Positions 29,684 through 40,999 of a DNA stretch of 64,000 nt are shown here, one piece after another. Position 1 is the first letter of the stretch, and every line of letters starts with the position of its first letter. The notes below the pieces were generated by a model. The model worked only from the letters and a program-made list of their open reading frames with translations. It was not told the DNA's origin and did not search any database. The DNA is from Bactericera cockerelli (taxonomy: Eukaryota > Arthropoda > Insecta > Hemiptera > Triozidae). Position numbers and translations under genes: made by a program. The stretch is taken from the NCBI GenBank assembly GCA_024516035.1, contig CM044955.1:56075257-56139256 (forward strand). The letters are read 5' to 3'.

Positions 29684-30755
29684 TCAAGCTCGCCGGGAGG
29701 CGAGCGCTCGTCAAGTAGCGCCAGCCAGCCGGCCTATATTAACACGAAACAGAGTTTATATGTATTTTGTTTTATTGTTTTCGCCCACTTCACGCTAACT
29801 TTTATCAATTTTAATTTAAAATTCGTAATGAGACGCAAAAATAGATTGTGTTTCACGAAAGCGCGAGATTCCTACGTACAGTTAAAGTCGTTTTCTGGCC
29901 ACGCGTAAAATCTTGAATTTCATGAAATTATTCATACGGGTTTTTTTTTTCAGACCAATTTTCTGTCAAGGGTACAGCAACGTGTGCTTATCGTGGAAAT
30001 ACATGAGCTACGTTTTTGGATAGGGAATTTTTATTTCTGCATACCTTTTATAGTTTCAAGTATTTATTTTTTATAGGATAGGAGATATAGCCTTCTAAAA
30101 TAAAACCGGAAAGTTGCACAGAGCCGCCCCTGGTTATCTTGGAGCTGCGATTGTGGTATTTTTTGAAAGGCCTTATCATAGGAAAAAATATAAAAATATA
30201 ATCAAAGTATTACACTGGACCAAACTTGAGTTATAGCCTCTGAAAGGAATACTTATTATGGAGCCCAGAGCCGTCTATTGTTATCTTAGAGATGTATTTT
30301 TGGTGTTTTTAGGAAGGTCTAGTCAAAGGGAATGAGATCACTTAATTTCAGATGGTTGAAACAAGTAGAAAAGTATTTAAAGCCCTCTAAAGGAATATCT
30401 ATAATGAACCCTGGAGCCACGCCTAATTATCCCACGTGGATGACTGAAGGTTCTTACCAAACGTCTAATTACGCAAAATTATACTACGATGTAAATATTT
30501 TTTTAGAAAAATCAGCGACAGTGTGAGACATAAAAAGAAAAAACTGATTTTATATTTATGAGAGTAACAAAAAAAACTTCGCCTCACATAGAACTTAAAA
30601 TAAGGATGACATTAAATCGTCTTTGCTTCATCCAAGCTACCAACAGGCCAGTTAATGTACGATGGAATAATAACGTTTTATAACTTCATTCAAAGATTTC
30701 TACATCAAGAGGTAAACTACCTAGGTCTATATTATGAGAAGTGTATAAAATAGTG
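29684..30755. mobile_element. Block D element, copy 1 (centre of the C inverted repeat)
   Basis: About 1.07 kb lying exactly at the C/C' centre. The left end ATCAAGCTCGCCGGGAGGCG forms a 7-bp stem hairpin (GCTCGCC/GGCGAGC); the right end is GAAGTGTATAAAATAG. The inverted copy D' is at 34,188-35,278 and an end fragment at 22,490. No ORF above 90 codons and no recognised domain. Terminal hairpins recall Helitron-like elements, but the required 3' CTRR and 5' TC signatures are not evident, so class is unknown. Confidence 0.8.
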
Positions 30756-31790
30756 GCCAGTAAGAGGCAAAAATATTGATTATTGTAGATCAAATGATAA
30801 ATATAATAAAATATTACGTATTGAACACTTTCTGTGGTCGTCGACTGGTGTAGGTAAAACAAAAAGTTTGCAAGGTGACCTGAGTTCGAATCCCGGCTAG
30901 GTAGATTTTTTTTTTACTCTGTACTTTGGATGTCCGGTATTCTCGTGAGAAAAAAAACAGTAGTTGCTTCTTTGAGTCAACCTCCTTTGACCGTTTAATT
31001 TCGAATGAAGTGAGTATGGTTTAACTCGATCAACATTGATTTGTGACAATCTAAGTATCCATCTATCCATCTTTTCAGGGTATTTTCAGGATATATGCTT
31101 GCCTATTAATTTATAATTATTAAATGTATATCTAGTATCATTTCTCGCTTCTTCTGTTTATATCTACTGATTATGCTGAAATGACACCATGTTTAGCAAC
31201 TCGAAGTTAGGCAAATATATTGGTCAACATTTCTTAGAGCCATAGTAAGAGGCAATTTAGGAACATACAATAATACTCGGCACTTTCATTTCCCTCTTTA
31301 TTTTACCAAGATCGAATTTCCATCCACCTACCATGTATGTACGTATTGTACGTAGGTACAACAGGTACATAATATAATTAAAATTGTATTATAAACAAAA
31401 CCACTAAACCGAGCTGTCCGTTTTTTAACGAGTTCATTACTAATTTTTCAACACAAGGTTAAAACACTAGTTGATTATTAATTAATTTTTGGTAATAGAT
31501 TTTATGATTAAAGAGGTATGTTTTTTTCTTCATTATTACATACTGGTTGAAGTTCCACAAAAGAAGCACCAATTATCACACCAACGTCATTTTAAAACGA
31601 TGGTGACCAGTTGATTGTATTTGGTTTTAACGTCCTGATTTGAACTAGTCAGGAGGGAGGGTTTTACCCTCCATTCGCTGGGAACCGTTCCAGCTACCTA
31701 CATTTACCTCACCCAGTCTGGGTAGGGCTGTGATTCCAGACTCTAGAGTCTGAAGTGTTTAGAGGAAGAAAAAAAGTAAAAAGAAATAAC
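30756..31790. repeat. Inverted block C', right arm (includes minus-strand SINE 4)
   Basis: Reverse complement of 28,575-29,683, starting GGCCAGTAAGAGGC and ending with the SINE 4 copy at 31,600-31,775 (minus). Both arms carry the same SINE at the same place, so the inverted duplication happened after that insertion. Confidence 0.85.
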
Positions 31791-31869
31791 ACTAATGTCC
31801 TACCTAAAGGGCGGGGTTATTGCCTGTGGTAATTTCTTCCACCCATCTCTTAAAAAATATATATAGATA

Positions 31870-32173
31870 TTACGCAGGACGTCCGACCCTGTATCTCATG
31901 AACGGCAAATTGTATAATTCACTGAAATTTATTGTAATGAAATTCACTCAATGAGACCTTTAAAACAATATGTCACAAGACATATCATTCTATTTAGGAT
32001 TTTAAAATTGGTTCATGTCCAGCCCGACTGGGGCATTATAGGCAAATTTTATTTTTGGCTAAAAATTGATCCTCTTAAAAATAAAGGAATACGGGTTTTG
32101 CGTTTTTTGATATTTTGAGTCGTTTTCGAGAAACCCAGGCCTGGGTGATACTTTATGGATGCCCTGTATATAA
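31870..32173. mobile_element. Block B element, copy 2 (direct, partial)
   Basis: Begins ACGCAGGACGTCCGACCCTG and ends CTTTATGGATGCCCTGTAT, matching 28,227-28,473 with a 60-bp insertion difference. The inverted left half of copy 1 is absent. Confidence 0.8.
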
Positions 32174-32231
32174 ATATAAATAATAAAATAGCCCTCTGGT
32201 GAGAGTCGTTCCTTACCTAATGTGCTTATTG

Positions 32232-33214
32232 TAGAGATGGGTACGAGTAATTACTTTACTCAAAAAGTACCGGTTCTTGAGAGTAATTAGTATGTACTGG
32301 TTCTTATTTATAGAGTAATCAATTACAGGAAAACAATAATTGTATTCTCGAAAGCTTTTTTTTTTTTCTTTAATGCGTAGTGCGTGATTCGTATTATAAT
32401 GGTACAATCACTTGCAATGGTACAAGAACCGATTATTATACTCGTGTATCGAGTACTGGAACCGGGTACCGATTCTATGAAATACTCAGTGGTCGGTATA
32501 ACACACCGGATCCCCGTACCGTACTGGGTACCGGTTTTATGAAATACTCGGTATTACACACCGGGACCGAGTACCGACGTGTCGTACGTAGTAGCCGGGT
32601 ACCGGTTCTAATAAATACTTGGTATTACACACTGGGGCCGGGTACGATACCGGGTACCGGTTCTATGAAATACTCGGTATTACAATTACAATATTACCCA
32701 AATACCCATCTCTAGAACTGGGTACAGCAGCGAGAGGTACTTAATTGTTCCGATATTATCTATGAATAATATTCAGGCTGTCGGTATCCTAATATTTTTC
32801 TCTTTGTCTCGTAGAAACAAGTGTTCTATTTGAAACTTCCTTGTCAAACAATCGGACGGTTTAGGGAAATGTACATTATGTAATTCAGTTTATAAAATAA
32901 GAGGTGGAGCTTCTAATCTATTGAAACACTTGAAACTAAAACACCCAATAAATTTTGTGAACCGAGATTCATCTCCTTTAAACGTTCTCCTTTGAATGCA
33001 AAATTGTGAGATTTAGTTAGTGTACTGAATAATGAAAAAACGGTGCTTTTGTACTTGGTTCTTGAGTGATTATTGGAATCCATTATTCCATTTACATCCT
33101 CTCTCATAACCTCAAACACCAAGTACAAAAGTAGTTGGATAAATATTCGGTACTTTTAAGTAATCGATTACTGAAGTACCAGTTCTGTGAAATACTTGAT
33201 ATCACCTATCTCTA
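32232..33214 (+). mobile_element. hAT-type DNA transposon relic with BED zinc finger
   Basis: Left end TAGAGATGGGTACGAGTAAT and right end (complement) TAGAGATAGGTGATATCAAG are imperfect TIRs of hAT style. Flanks CTTATTG and ATTATTG agree at 6 of 7 bases. Bases 32,400-32,710 hold 4 repeats of GGGTACCGGTTCTATGAAAT and ATACTCGGTATTACACACCG, like subterminal transposase-binding repeats. The interior retains a BED-finger sequence (see next). The catalytic domain is absent. An extra inverted end at 32,697-32,712 suggests a smaller derivative nested within. Confidence 0.75.
32864..32958 (+). pseudogene. BED-type zinc finger fragment of hAT transposase
   Basis: Reads LGKCTLCNSVYKIRGGASNL then LKHLKLKHP: C-x2-C (first Cys codon at 32,870), a GGASNLLKHL stretch, and H-x5-H (32,927 onward). 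This is the N-terminal DNA-binding finger of many hAT transposases. The frame is not continued into a full protein. Confidence 0.75.
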
Positions 33215-33536
33215 ATTATTGCCAAAAATAATGAAACGGGGTAGTTTTCTGTTAGCGATCCTCGGTAGTGGGTTTCAAATTTTGAAAAGATCAATAAAAT
33301 TGCTGAGCGCTATCTAGTGTCACTCAAATAAGGATCACACCTGTTATCTCAAGATTTCTCCTCTCTTCAGCAAGTACTGTGAAATTTTCTTTCAGCATCT
33401 TTTCAATGTTTTTTTTTTCTATAATTTTTTTCTCCTTGCAATTGTAATTATTTACAGAACAGTACTTGGGTCACAATATAATTTTCGAGCATGCAACTCA
33501 TTATAACTTTTTTCCTTAAACAAAGTAGTGTCACCT
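33215..33536. other. Intron sequence, nothing recognised
   Basis: AT-rich filler between the hAT relic and the A' flank. Confidence 0.5.
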
Positions 33537-34187
33537 CACTAGTTCAATATAAATTACCCAACATTTTATATGATAGTCTTATAATATTACTGCGTATCGC
33601 AACATCTTTAAATTAAAAGTCTTTTTTCTTTTATCTGTTGATTAGTTTTTCTTTCATCTACCAGAGGAAAATCAATTAAATCAAAAAATAGTGATATCCC
33701 CCAAAAAACACTACGTGTAAAAATAGTCGTCAAGTGTTGGAATGATTAAAAAAAGTGATATCAAAAACGTCAATTTTCTATGTTAGAAGGAATCATTTTA
33801 ATTCCTTGATAATTCAACCAAAATAATAGCCTCACAACAACAATACACCTTTGAGCAAACTTCGATTTGGTATTTTGAGAATTTATCCAAAAAATAGCCA
33901 CACAACAAAACAATGCTCTTGTAAGAACAATGGTTCTGTAATTATGCAACATTATTCTTACAAGAGCATTGTTTTGTTGTGTGGCTATTTTTTGGATAAA
34001 TTCTCAAAATACCAAATCGAAGTTTGCTCAAAGGTGTATTGTTGTTGTGAGGCTATTATTTTGGTTGAATTATCAAGGAATTAAAATGATTCCTTCTAAC
34101 ATAGAAAATTGACGTTTTTGATATCACTTCTTTTTAATCATTCCAACACTTGACGACTATTTTTACACGTAGTGTTTTTTGGGGGAT
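33537..34187. mobile_element. Foldback block A', copy 2, with its flank
   Basis: 33,537-33,694 is the inverted match of 27,739-27,890; 33,696-34,187 is the palindrome (about 492 bp, centre about 33,945). It is shorter than copy 1 because both arms lack the same ~20-bp segment (CACGTAATAAGTCTC). A matching loss in both arms suggests arm-to-arm correction. Confidence 0.88.
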
Positions 34188-35278
34188 ATTTTATACACTG
34201 CTCATAATAATAATATAGACCTAGTTTACCTCTTGCTGTAGAAACCTTTTAATGAATTTATAGAACGTTATTATTCCCATTCTAATTAAGCGGTCTGTTG
34301 ACAGCTTGGATGTAGTAAAGACGAATGGGTCTCACCCATATTTTAAGTTCTATGTGAGGCGAAGATTTTTTGTTACTCTCATTAATCTTAATTCAGTTTT
34401 TTCTTTTTGTGTCTCACACTGTCGTTGATTTTTCTAAAATTTTATTTACATCATATTATAATTTTCCGTAATTAGACCTTTAGAAAGAACCTTCAGTCAT
34501 GCACGTGGGATAACTAGGCGTGGCTCCAGGGTTCATTATAGATATTCCTTTAGTGGACTTTAAATACTTTTCTACTTGTTTCAACCATCTGAAATTAAGT
34601 GATCTCATTCCCTTTGACTAGACCTTTCTAAAAACACCAGAAATACATCTCTAGGATAACAATAGACGACTCTGGGCTCCATAATAAGTATTCCTTTCAA
34701 AGGCTATAACTCAAGTTCGGTCCAGTGTAATACTTTAGTTATATTTTTATATTTTTTCCTGTGGTAAGACCTTTCGAAAAATACCACAATCGCAGCTCCA
34801 AGATAACCAGGGGCGGCTCTGTACAACTTTCGGGTTTTATTTTAGAAGGCTATATCTCCTATCCTATAAAAAATAAATACTTGAAACTATAAAAGGTATG
34901 CAGAGATAAAAATTTCCTATTCAAAAACGTAGCTCACGTCTTTCCACGATAAGCACACGTTGCTGTACCCTTGACAGAAAATTGGTCTGAAAAAAAAAAA
35001 AAAAAAAAAAAAAAAAACCCGTATGAAAAATTTCATGAAATTCAAGATTTTCGGCGTGGCTAGAAAACGACTTTAACTGTACGTAGGAACCTCGCGCTTT
35101 CGTGAAACACAATTTATTTTCGCGTCTCATTACGAATTTGAAATAAAAATTGATAAAAGTTTGCGGGAAGTGTGCGAAAACAATAAAACAAAATACATAT
35201 AAACTCTGTTTCGTGTTAATATAGGCCGGTAGGCTGGCGCTGCTTGACGAGCGCTCGCCTCCCGGCGAGCTTGATTTA
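34188..35278. mobile_element. Block D', inverted second copy
   Basis: Begins ATTTTATACACTGCTCATAA directly after A' and ends CTCCCGGCGAGCTTGAT, then a poly(A) run. Reverse complement of 29,684-30,755 with about 5-10% visible differences and a 26-bp A-run expansion at about 34,990. Confidence 0.85.
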
Positions 35279-35424
35279 AAAAAAAAAAACAGACACTAAA
35301 ATACTTTTCGTGTCACTTAGTTTAGTGACAGGTCACAGCAGGTGAGAGACATCTCTCAACACTCTGCACAGGTAAGCTTCTTACTTCTCTACTCACCTGC
35401 CTCTTCCGGCAGGTAAAAATAATA

Positions 35425-35620
35425 ATAATAGGTATTAATAATAACACTCTTAAGTGGAAGGTAACCTGGCGAGGTTAACGCTCAAAGCATTTTTTTCCAC
35501 CTCATCCTCAAAGTCTTATTATTATGTGGTCGCAAACTCAAGTTAATGAGGAAAAATTCATGCTCTGGGTGGGATTCAAACCAACGGATCCCTCCGCCAC
35601 GTTTCTATTATTCATTAATT
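35425..35620 (-). mobile_element. SINE family 2 copy
   Basis: Tail CTCTTAAGTGGAAGGTAACC and GGCGAGGTTAACGCTCAAAG, body TTATTATGTGGTCGCAAACT, and decayed B box GGGATTCAAACCAACGG on the plus strand. Confidence 0.75.
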
Positions 35621-35994
35621 CCCAGGACTCCGAGGTAGCCTGTATTTTCCCTGCAAAAAGAGGTACCCCCATGTTGCTTTAACTGTTATCAGCATAATAA
35701 TGAACAAGAGACCTTTGATATGTATGTTATAAAATAATAATTTTAGAAATAAGTAAATAGTATGAGCCACAGTCCATTTAATGGTCTATCTATCCATCTA
35801 TTTTTTATTAGATTATAGTGGATCCTGTCAACATCTTTCACACCACCTATTTAATGGTAAATAGGTACTTATGTAACATAATAACTAATCTAATTGAAAA
35901 TTTCAAGTGTATCATTTCTTTATCCTTCAAAAGTAAATAGATTCCGTTCCGAGACGTTTAGTACACTGTAGATGTGTAGATGTAGAAGTGTTAA

Positions 35995-36143
35995 CACTTA
36001 GACGACCGGGTGTACCACCGGTGGTACACGCAATTCGTACGGAATGGACCGGGTGTACCACCGATGGTACACAATGTCGGAGAGCCGTATTATCGCCGGT
36101 CCCACAAGAGAATTCACGAAAAACCATGCCGGTCGTCTAAGTG
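35995..36143. mobile_element. 149-bp piggyBac-type MITE flanked by TTAA
   Basis: Inverted ends CACTTAGACGACCGG and CCGGTCGTCTAAGTG sit immediately inside TTAA at 35,991-35,994 and 36,144-36,147. The interior carries two near-identical 20-bp palindromes, GTGTACCACCGGTGGTACAC (36,010-36,029) and a one-base variant at 36,053-36,072. TTAA target duplication is the hallmark of piggyBac transposition. No protein. Confidence 0.9.
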
Positions 36144-36504
36144 TTAAGGTATATTAATTAAATTTAAAAAATATACTATCTAACTGCTTTTGATTAATAA
36201 AAAAAAGTAACGACAGTCCATGAACAGTGAAATATATGAAGTGCTCACGGTATAAAAAGAAAAATACCTGTGCTTAGCCAAATAACGGAAAAAATTGAGG
36301 TGGCAAAAAAACATCCAGAAGGACTAAACAGGTGAGCTATAAATAGAAAGAGAAGAAGTCAAGTTTGTGGTTCGCTCAATGACATTTACTCCACGAAAAA
36401 TAGGTTTTGAAAGGGACGGTAAAAAGATTTCCCCAAGGAATGGGTAGAAGAAGACATTGGGGGGACAAAATGGTGAGTCATAGAAAGAGGAGAGAGTGAT
36501 GAGA

Positions 36505-36817
36505 AGAAAGCAATGAGGGAAGAGAAAGAGATATTGAAAAGAGTGATGAAGAGAGAGAAAGAGATATTGAAGAGAGTGATGAAGAGAGAGAAAGAGATAT
36601 TGAAGAGAGTGATGAAGAGAGAGAAAGAGATATTGAAGAGAGTGATGAGGAAAGAGAAAGAGATATTGAAGAGAGTGATGAGGAGAGAGAGAAAGAGATA
36701 TTGAAGAGAGTGATGAGGAAAGAGAAAGAGATATTGAAGAGAGTGATGAGAGAGAAAGAGATATTGAAGAGAGTGATGAGAGTGATGAGAGAGAAAAGAG
36801 ATATTGAAGAGAGTGAT

Positions 36818-36851
<34 letters not shown>

Positions 36852-37105
36852 TTGAAGAGAGTGATGAGAGAGAAAAAGATATTGAAGAGAGTGATGAGAG
36901 AGAAAGAGATATTGAAGAGAGTGATGAGGAAAGAGAAAGAGATTTTGAAGAGAGTGATGAGAAGAGAAAATAGATCTTGAAGAGAGTGATAGCTGATAAG
37001 GGAGAAAGAGATATTGAAGAGAGTGATGAAGAGAGAGAAAGAGATATTGAAGAGAGTGATGAAGAGAGAGAAAGAGATATTGAAGGGAGTGATGAGGAAA
37101 AAGAT
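36505..37105. repeat. 27-33 bp GA-rich minisatellite
   Basis: About 18 units of GATATTGAAGAGAGTGATGA plus GAGAGAGAAAGA, with a (GA)n expansion near 36,818-36,850. The 260-residue minus-strand frame (repeated LFNISFS) and the plus frame with IEESDEERERD both come from the repeat. Confidence 0.93.
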
Positions 37106-38329
37106 GTGGAAACGGGCAATAATGTAAAAAGCTTCTTGTATTTTGTTTGGAAAAAATTTAGTATTCACGCTCTAGTCATTTAACTGAAAAGATAAGGAGG
37201 GATAAAAGAGGGGGAGAAATAGATTGAGGAAGAGATAATGGAGAGAAAAAGAGAGAGAGAGACATAAAAAGGGAATTAGGCAGAAAGGCAGGTATCTGGG
37301 GCAGGGAAGGGCTCAAAAACTTTTATAATTGATATTATAGATTAATAATAATAATCGTAACTCTCTACTATTCACCACAGATTTACTCGCATATAGTTTC
37401 TATGTAAAGAGAATTAGTGAATCAAATACTGCAAAATAGGACACATAAAAATAGTTGTAAACATAGATACCTCTATACAAAGTATAAAAACTTCTCTGTT
37501 GTAATATTTTAAACTGTATCGACGTATCGTAGTGTATCGTACTGTGATTTGAGTTGTATTCAAAAATGGGCTCTCTTGGAAATGTAGTTTTCAGACTTAT
37601 CAGACTTATGTATTATTATTTAAATAAAAAAAATGTTGTTTAAGCTCAAAATAAAATTACAACATTCCACGCTACCGAGATGAGCTGAAGAAGTTATTAT
37701 CTACCAATTTTATTTTATATTGTTAGATAATATAAATTATGATTCATATTATAATCAAATTTACTTTTGTGAAAGAACCCAAGTTTTACGTAATAGTATT
37801 ATGCTTTTTCTGAATTGATTCAATTAATTGTTATAAATTGATTTCTAATTGTTAAAAAATATTATTATGATTCAATTAATTATCTATTAAAATTAAATTT
37901 TCATTGTTAAAAAAGAAAAATCTTTTTCATTTTGGTAAGGTAACTTTTTTACTCCCATTATTGATTGTTATTTCGTCCAAATTGCATCAAGTCAAGCAAT
38001 TACTTAGCCCAATTCTTTCATCGGTTTTTACCTCAAAATTGAGGAAATTCTCATTTTTCTTTTTCAATTCTTACTTTCCTCACAATATAAAATAATGTTC
38101 TGTTGTGTTTTTTTTTTATAGCTTTAAAAAACCAGCTTTTATCCGGCATTGCCTTAAACTTTACGATTCTCATGAAATTCCGAAAGTAAAAGGAACGCAG
38201 AAAATGATCAATATACAATGCATACATACCTAAGGACCAAATTGTCTTCTATCGATGTAAGAAAAAGAAAGTAAGGGCCAAATTTTGAAACAGGATTAAA
38301 GATAATCCAGACACCAGACAAGCTTTGTG
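37106..38329. other. AT-rich intron sequence
   Basis: GA-rich up to about 37,270, then AT-rich. No supported gene, RNA or repeat boundary. Confidence 0.5.
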
Positions 38330-38500
38330 ATAAAGGCGGCACACTGTGAATCCAGAGCTCATGTATTCAAAACCCAGCCGGAACATGACAAGTTCTCCTC
38401 CTCATTATGACATAATAATGTGTCTTGAGCTTACTACTGGAATAATGGGACTTTAATAGTCCTGATTGGGCAATATAAAGAAGGCGATATTATTATTATT
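38330..38500 (+). mobile_element. SINE family 5 copy
   Basis: GGCGGCACACTGTGAATCCA, GTATTCAAAACCCAGCCG (B box), GAACATGACAAGTT, then GAGCTTACTACTGGAATAAT and ATT repeats at the 3' end. Confidence 0.75.
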
Positions 38501-38842
38501 TTCTTAACAATTATGCTGTTTGAAAATTTTGCCCTTATTCTATATTGAGCTATGTGATCTCTTCAAAATCAAATGTCCAGAAGAATGATAAAAAATATTG
38601 ACTTGCTGTTCCTTAAAAAATTGTAACGAAGGAAATACATAATAATTTATAGGTATTCAATCCAAACTTAAGTTTTTTCGTCTCTTTACGTTGGGTTCAT
38701 ATTAAAAGTTTTTTATGTTTATTTTCTGGCAAAGTTTTGATTTTATTTTGAACATATTGATAATGCAGCAGGATCGTAAACCGAAGTCGGGTGCTTTGGA
38801 AAACAAGACTGGAAATATTGATTGGTACTAAACTTGTGTTTT

Positions 38843-39020
38843 TACTTTCCTGATCCTATAATAAGGAAAGTTTTTTTATATCTATTTGAACCAGTTTATT
38901 CTATTTGGTTTTATCGTCCTGCTTTGAGATGGTCAGGACGCGGGTGTTACCCTCTATCCGCTGGGAATCGTACCAACTACCCCTTTAACCTCAACCCAAA
39001 TTGGCTAATACTGAAATGCA
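38843..39020 (-). mobile_element. Hairpin terminus followed by SINE family 4 core
   Basis: 38,843-38,871 is the hairpin TACTTTCC…GGAAAGT also seen at 10.9 and 11.0 kb. 38,890-39,000 on the minus strand carries GCGGATAGAGGGTAACACCC and GGACGATAAAACC, a decayed core and tail of SINE 4. Confidence 0.6.
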
Positions 39021-39579
39021 TCTGGTCTACTTACTTTTAATCAAATACTGCATATAAACCTTTTCTTAATTAAATACTATCTTAACCAAGTCTATTTTCT
39101 TGGCTCAGTGCTCCACAAGTCTATTAAAAACGATAATATGATGTAATAATGTTTCTAGTTCTTACTATAAATATAAAATTCTTTTTCGTTCTTCTTCCTC
39201 TCAAATTTCCTTTTTCTCTCTCGAGTTTTTCTACTTTATTTTTCCTAGCTCTCATTTCATTTCCTGCAGTAATTTATTGTTTGTACTATAATGTTTTATG
39301 TCCTTCTGTACTATTTATGTTCCCGAGCAGAGGTAGTCTCATTCATAGAGCTCTGGCAATCAGGTGAAGGCGGAAATTCGTTAGTGCGGGTCCCAACGAA
39401 TAGAACATCATTTCTGTCAAAAATGGACCGAATTATAAAACAGGATTAAAGTAATTTTAAGACAAACCAGACTGTCTTTCAAGTGGAGATAATAGTGAGC
39501 TCTCATTGGTTGAATCTCCGACTTTAGGTAGGGTCTGTCTTATTTTAAATTTAATCCTTTTTATAAATATAAAAAAATA

Positions 39580-40850
39580 CATGATGAACAAGACTTTAAC
39601 GTTAAGAACATTTATGCACACAGAAAGAGAAGAAATGTCAGCATTCAGACCAGCATTTCACAATATAATGAAGAAAAGACTTCAACGCATAGGACATACA
39701 AATATAAAAGCGATTGCAACAAGAGAAAGAGAGTTTAATACAAGAAAGTGCAACAGTAAGACAAGCCTTTCACAAACTACATGAGAAACATGTTTTGTCT
39801 CCAATGTATATAATTTACGAGTACAAAGAGACTCAATAGACTTAGTAGAAAATTCAGCAACAAGAAAAACCCTTTTCCTTTACAATATAATGATGAACAA
39901 AACTTCAACGCATAGAAAGACCGTAGAGACTAGAAATTAAAAAAAGAAAATTCAGCAACAACCCTTTCCCTTAACAATATAATGAGGAACAAAACTTAAA
40001 CGCATAGAAGGAACGTAGAGACTATAAATTATAAAAAAAAATCAGCAACAATACCAGACCTTTACATTATTATAAGAAACAAGAATCTAACGAATATACA
40101 ATTACACAGAGAGAGAAGAAATTTCAGCAGTAAGACAAGAACTTCACAATAATTATAATGACGAATAAGACTCCAACGTATAGGCATTCGAGTACACTGG
40201 GAGAAAAGAATATTTCACAGCAAGACAAGACCTTTACAATATAATAATGAGGAAAAAGACTCCAACGCATAAGACAATCAAGTACAGAGAGAGTAAGAAG
40301 ACATGAGACAATAAGACTTCACAATCTACATCAAGAAAAATAATTCAATGGATAGGACAAGCTGTACACAAAATACCATAAGTATGGAATACGACTCCAA
40401 CGTGTAAAACATACAAGTACACAGAGAGTGAGAAGAAAATTTAGTGACAAGACAAGCCCTTTGCATTATATTGAAGAAAAAGACCCGAACGCATAGGAAA
40501 TACAAGTGCAGACTTTACAGAGAGAGAGTAAGAAGACATCAATTAAAAAGACTTCAGAATGTATATCTGGAAAAAGAATTCAACGAAAAGGAGAAACCGT
40601 TCACAGAATACCATAGTTATCCAACGTACACATCATACAAGTACATGGGGAATAAGTATATAATTCAGCAACAAGACAAGCCCTTGACACTGTAATGATG
40701 AAAAAGGATATAAAAGTACATGATGAAAAAGGATATAAAAGTACATGTGTATATACTCCAACGCATAGGATATACAAGTACATACTGTACAAAGACAGTA
40801 AGAAGACATCAGACAAGAAGACTTCACAATGTACATCAGCAACAACACCA
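39580..40850. repeat. Degenerate tandem (satellite-like) array, about 90-140 bp period
   Basis: About ten diverged units sharing GACTCCAACGCATAGGA, ATACAAGTACACAGAGAGAG and CAGCAACAAGACAAGCCCTT. Unit length varies through internal gain and loss. A 22-bp block around GATGAAAAAGGATATAAAAG is duplicated at 40,695-40,745. Frames of 71-92 residues here are repeat translations. Confidence 0.85.
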
Positions 40851-40999
40851 AGGGGAGAGCACTAATTTTGACTGCTTCACATAAATACCAAGCTCGCTTT
40901 AATGTTTCTCATTCCATTAGCTGGAAACACTTGACACTTCTTGTTCTCAGAAAAGCTCTCGAAGTGAAACGCTTCTGAACAAAGGTTTAAGTTTGCAGG

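Noticed and set aside
36386..37168. 260-codon minus-strand open frame
   Set aside because: Pure translation of the GA minisatellite (repeated LFNISFS units).
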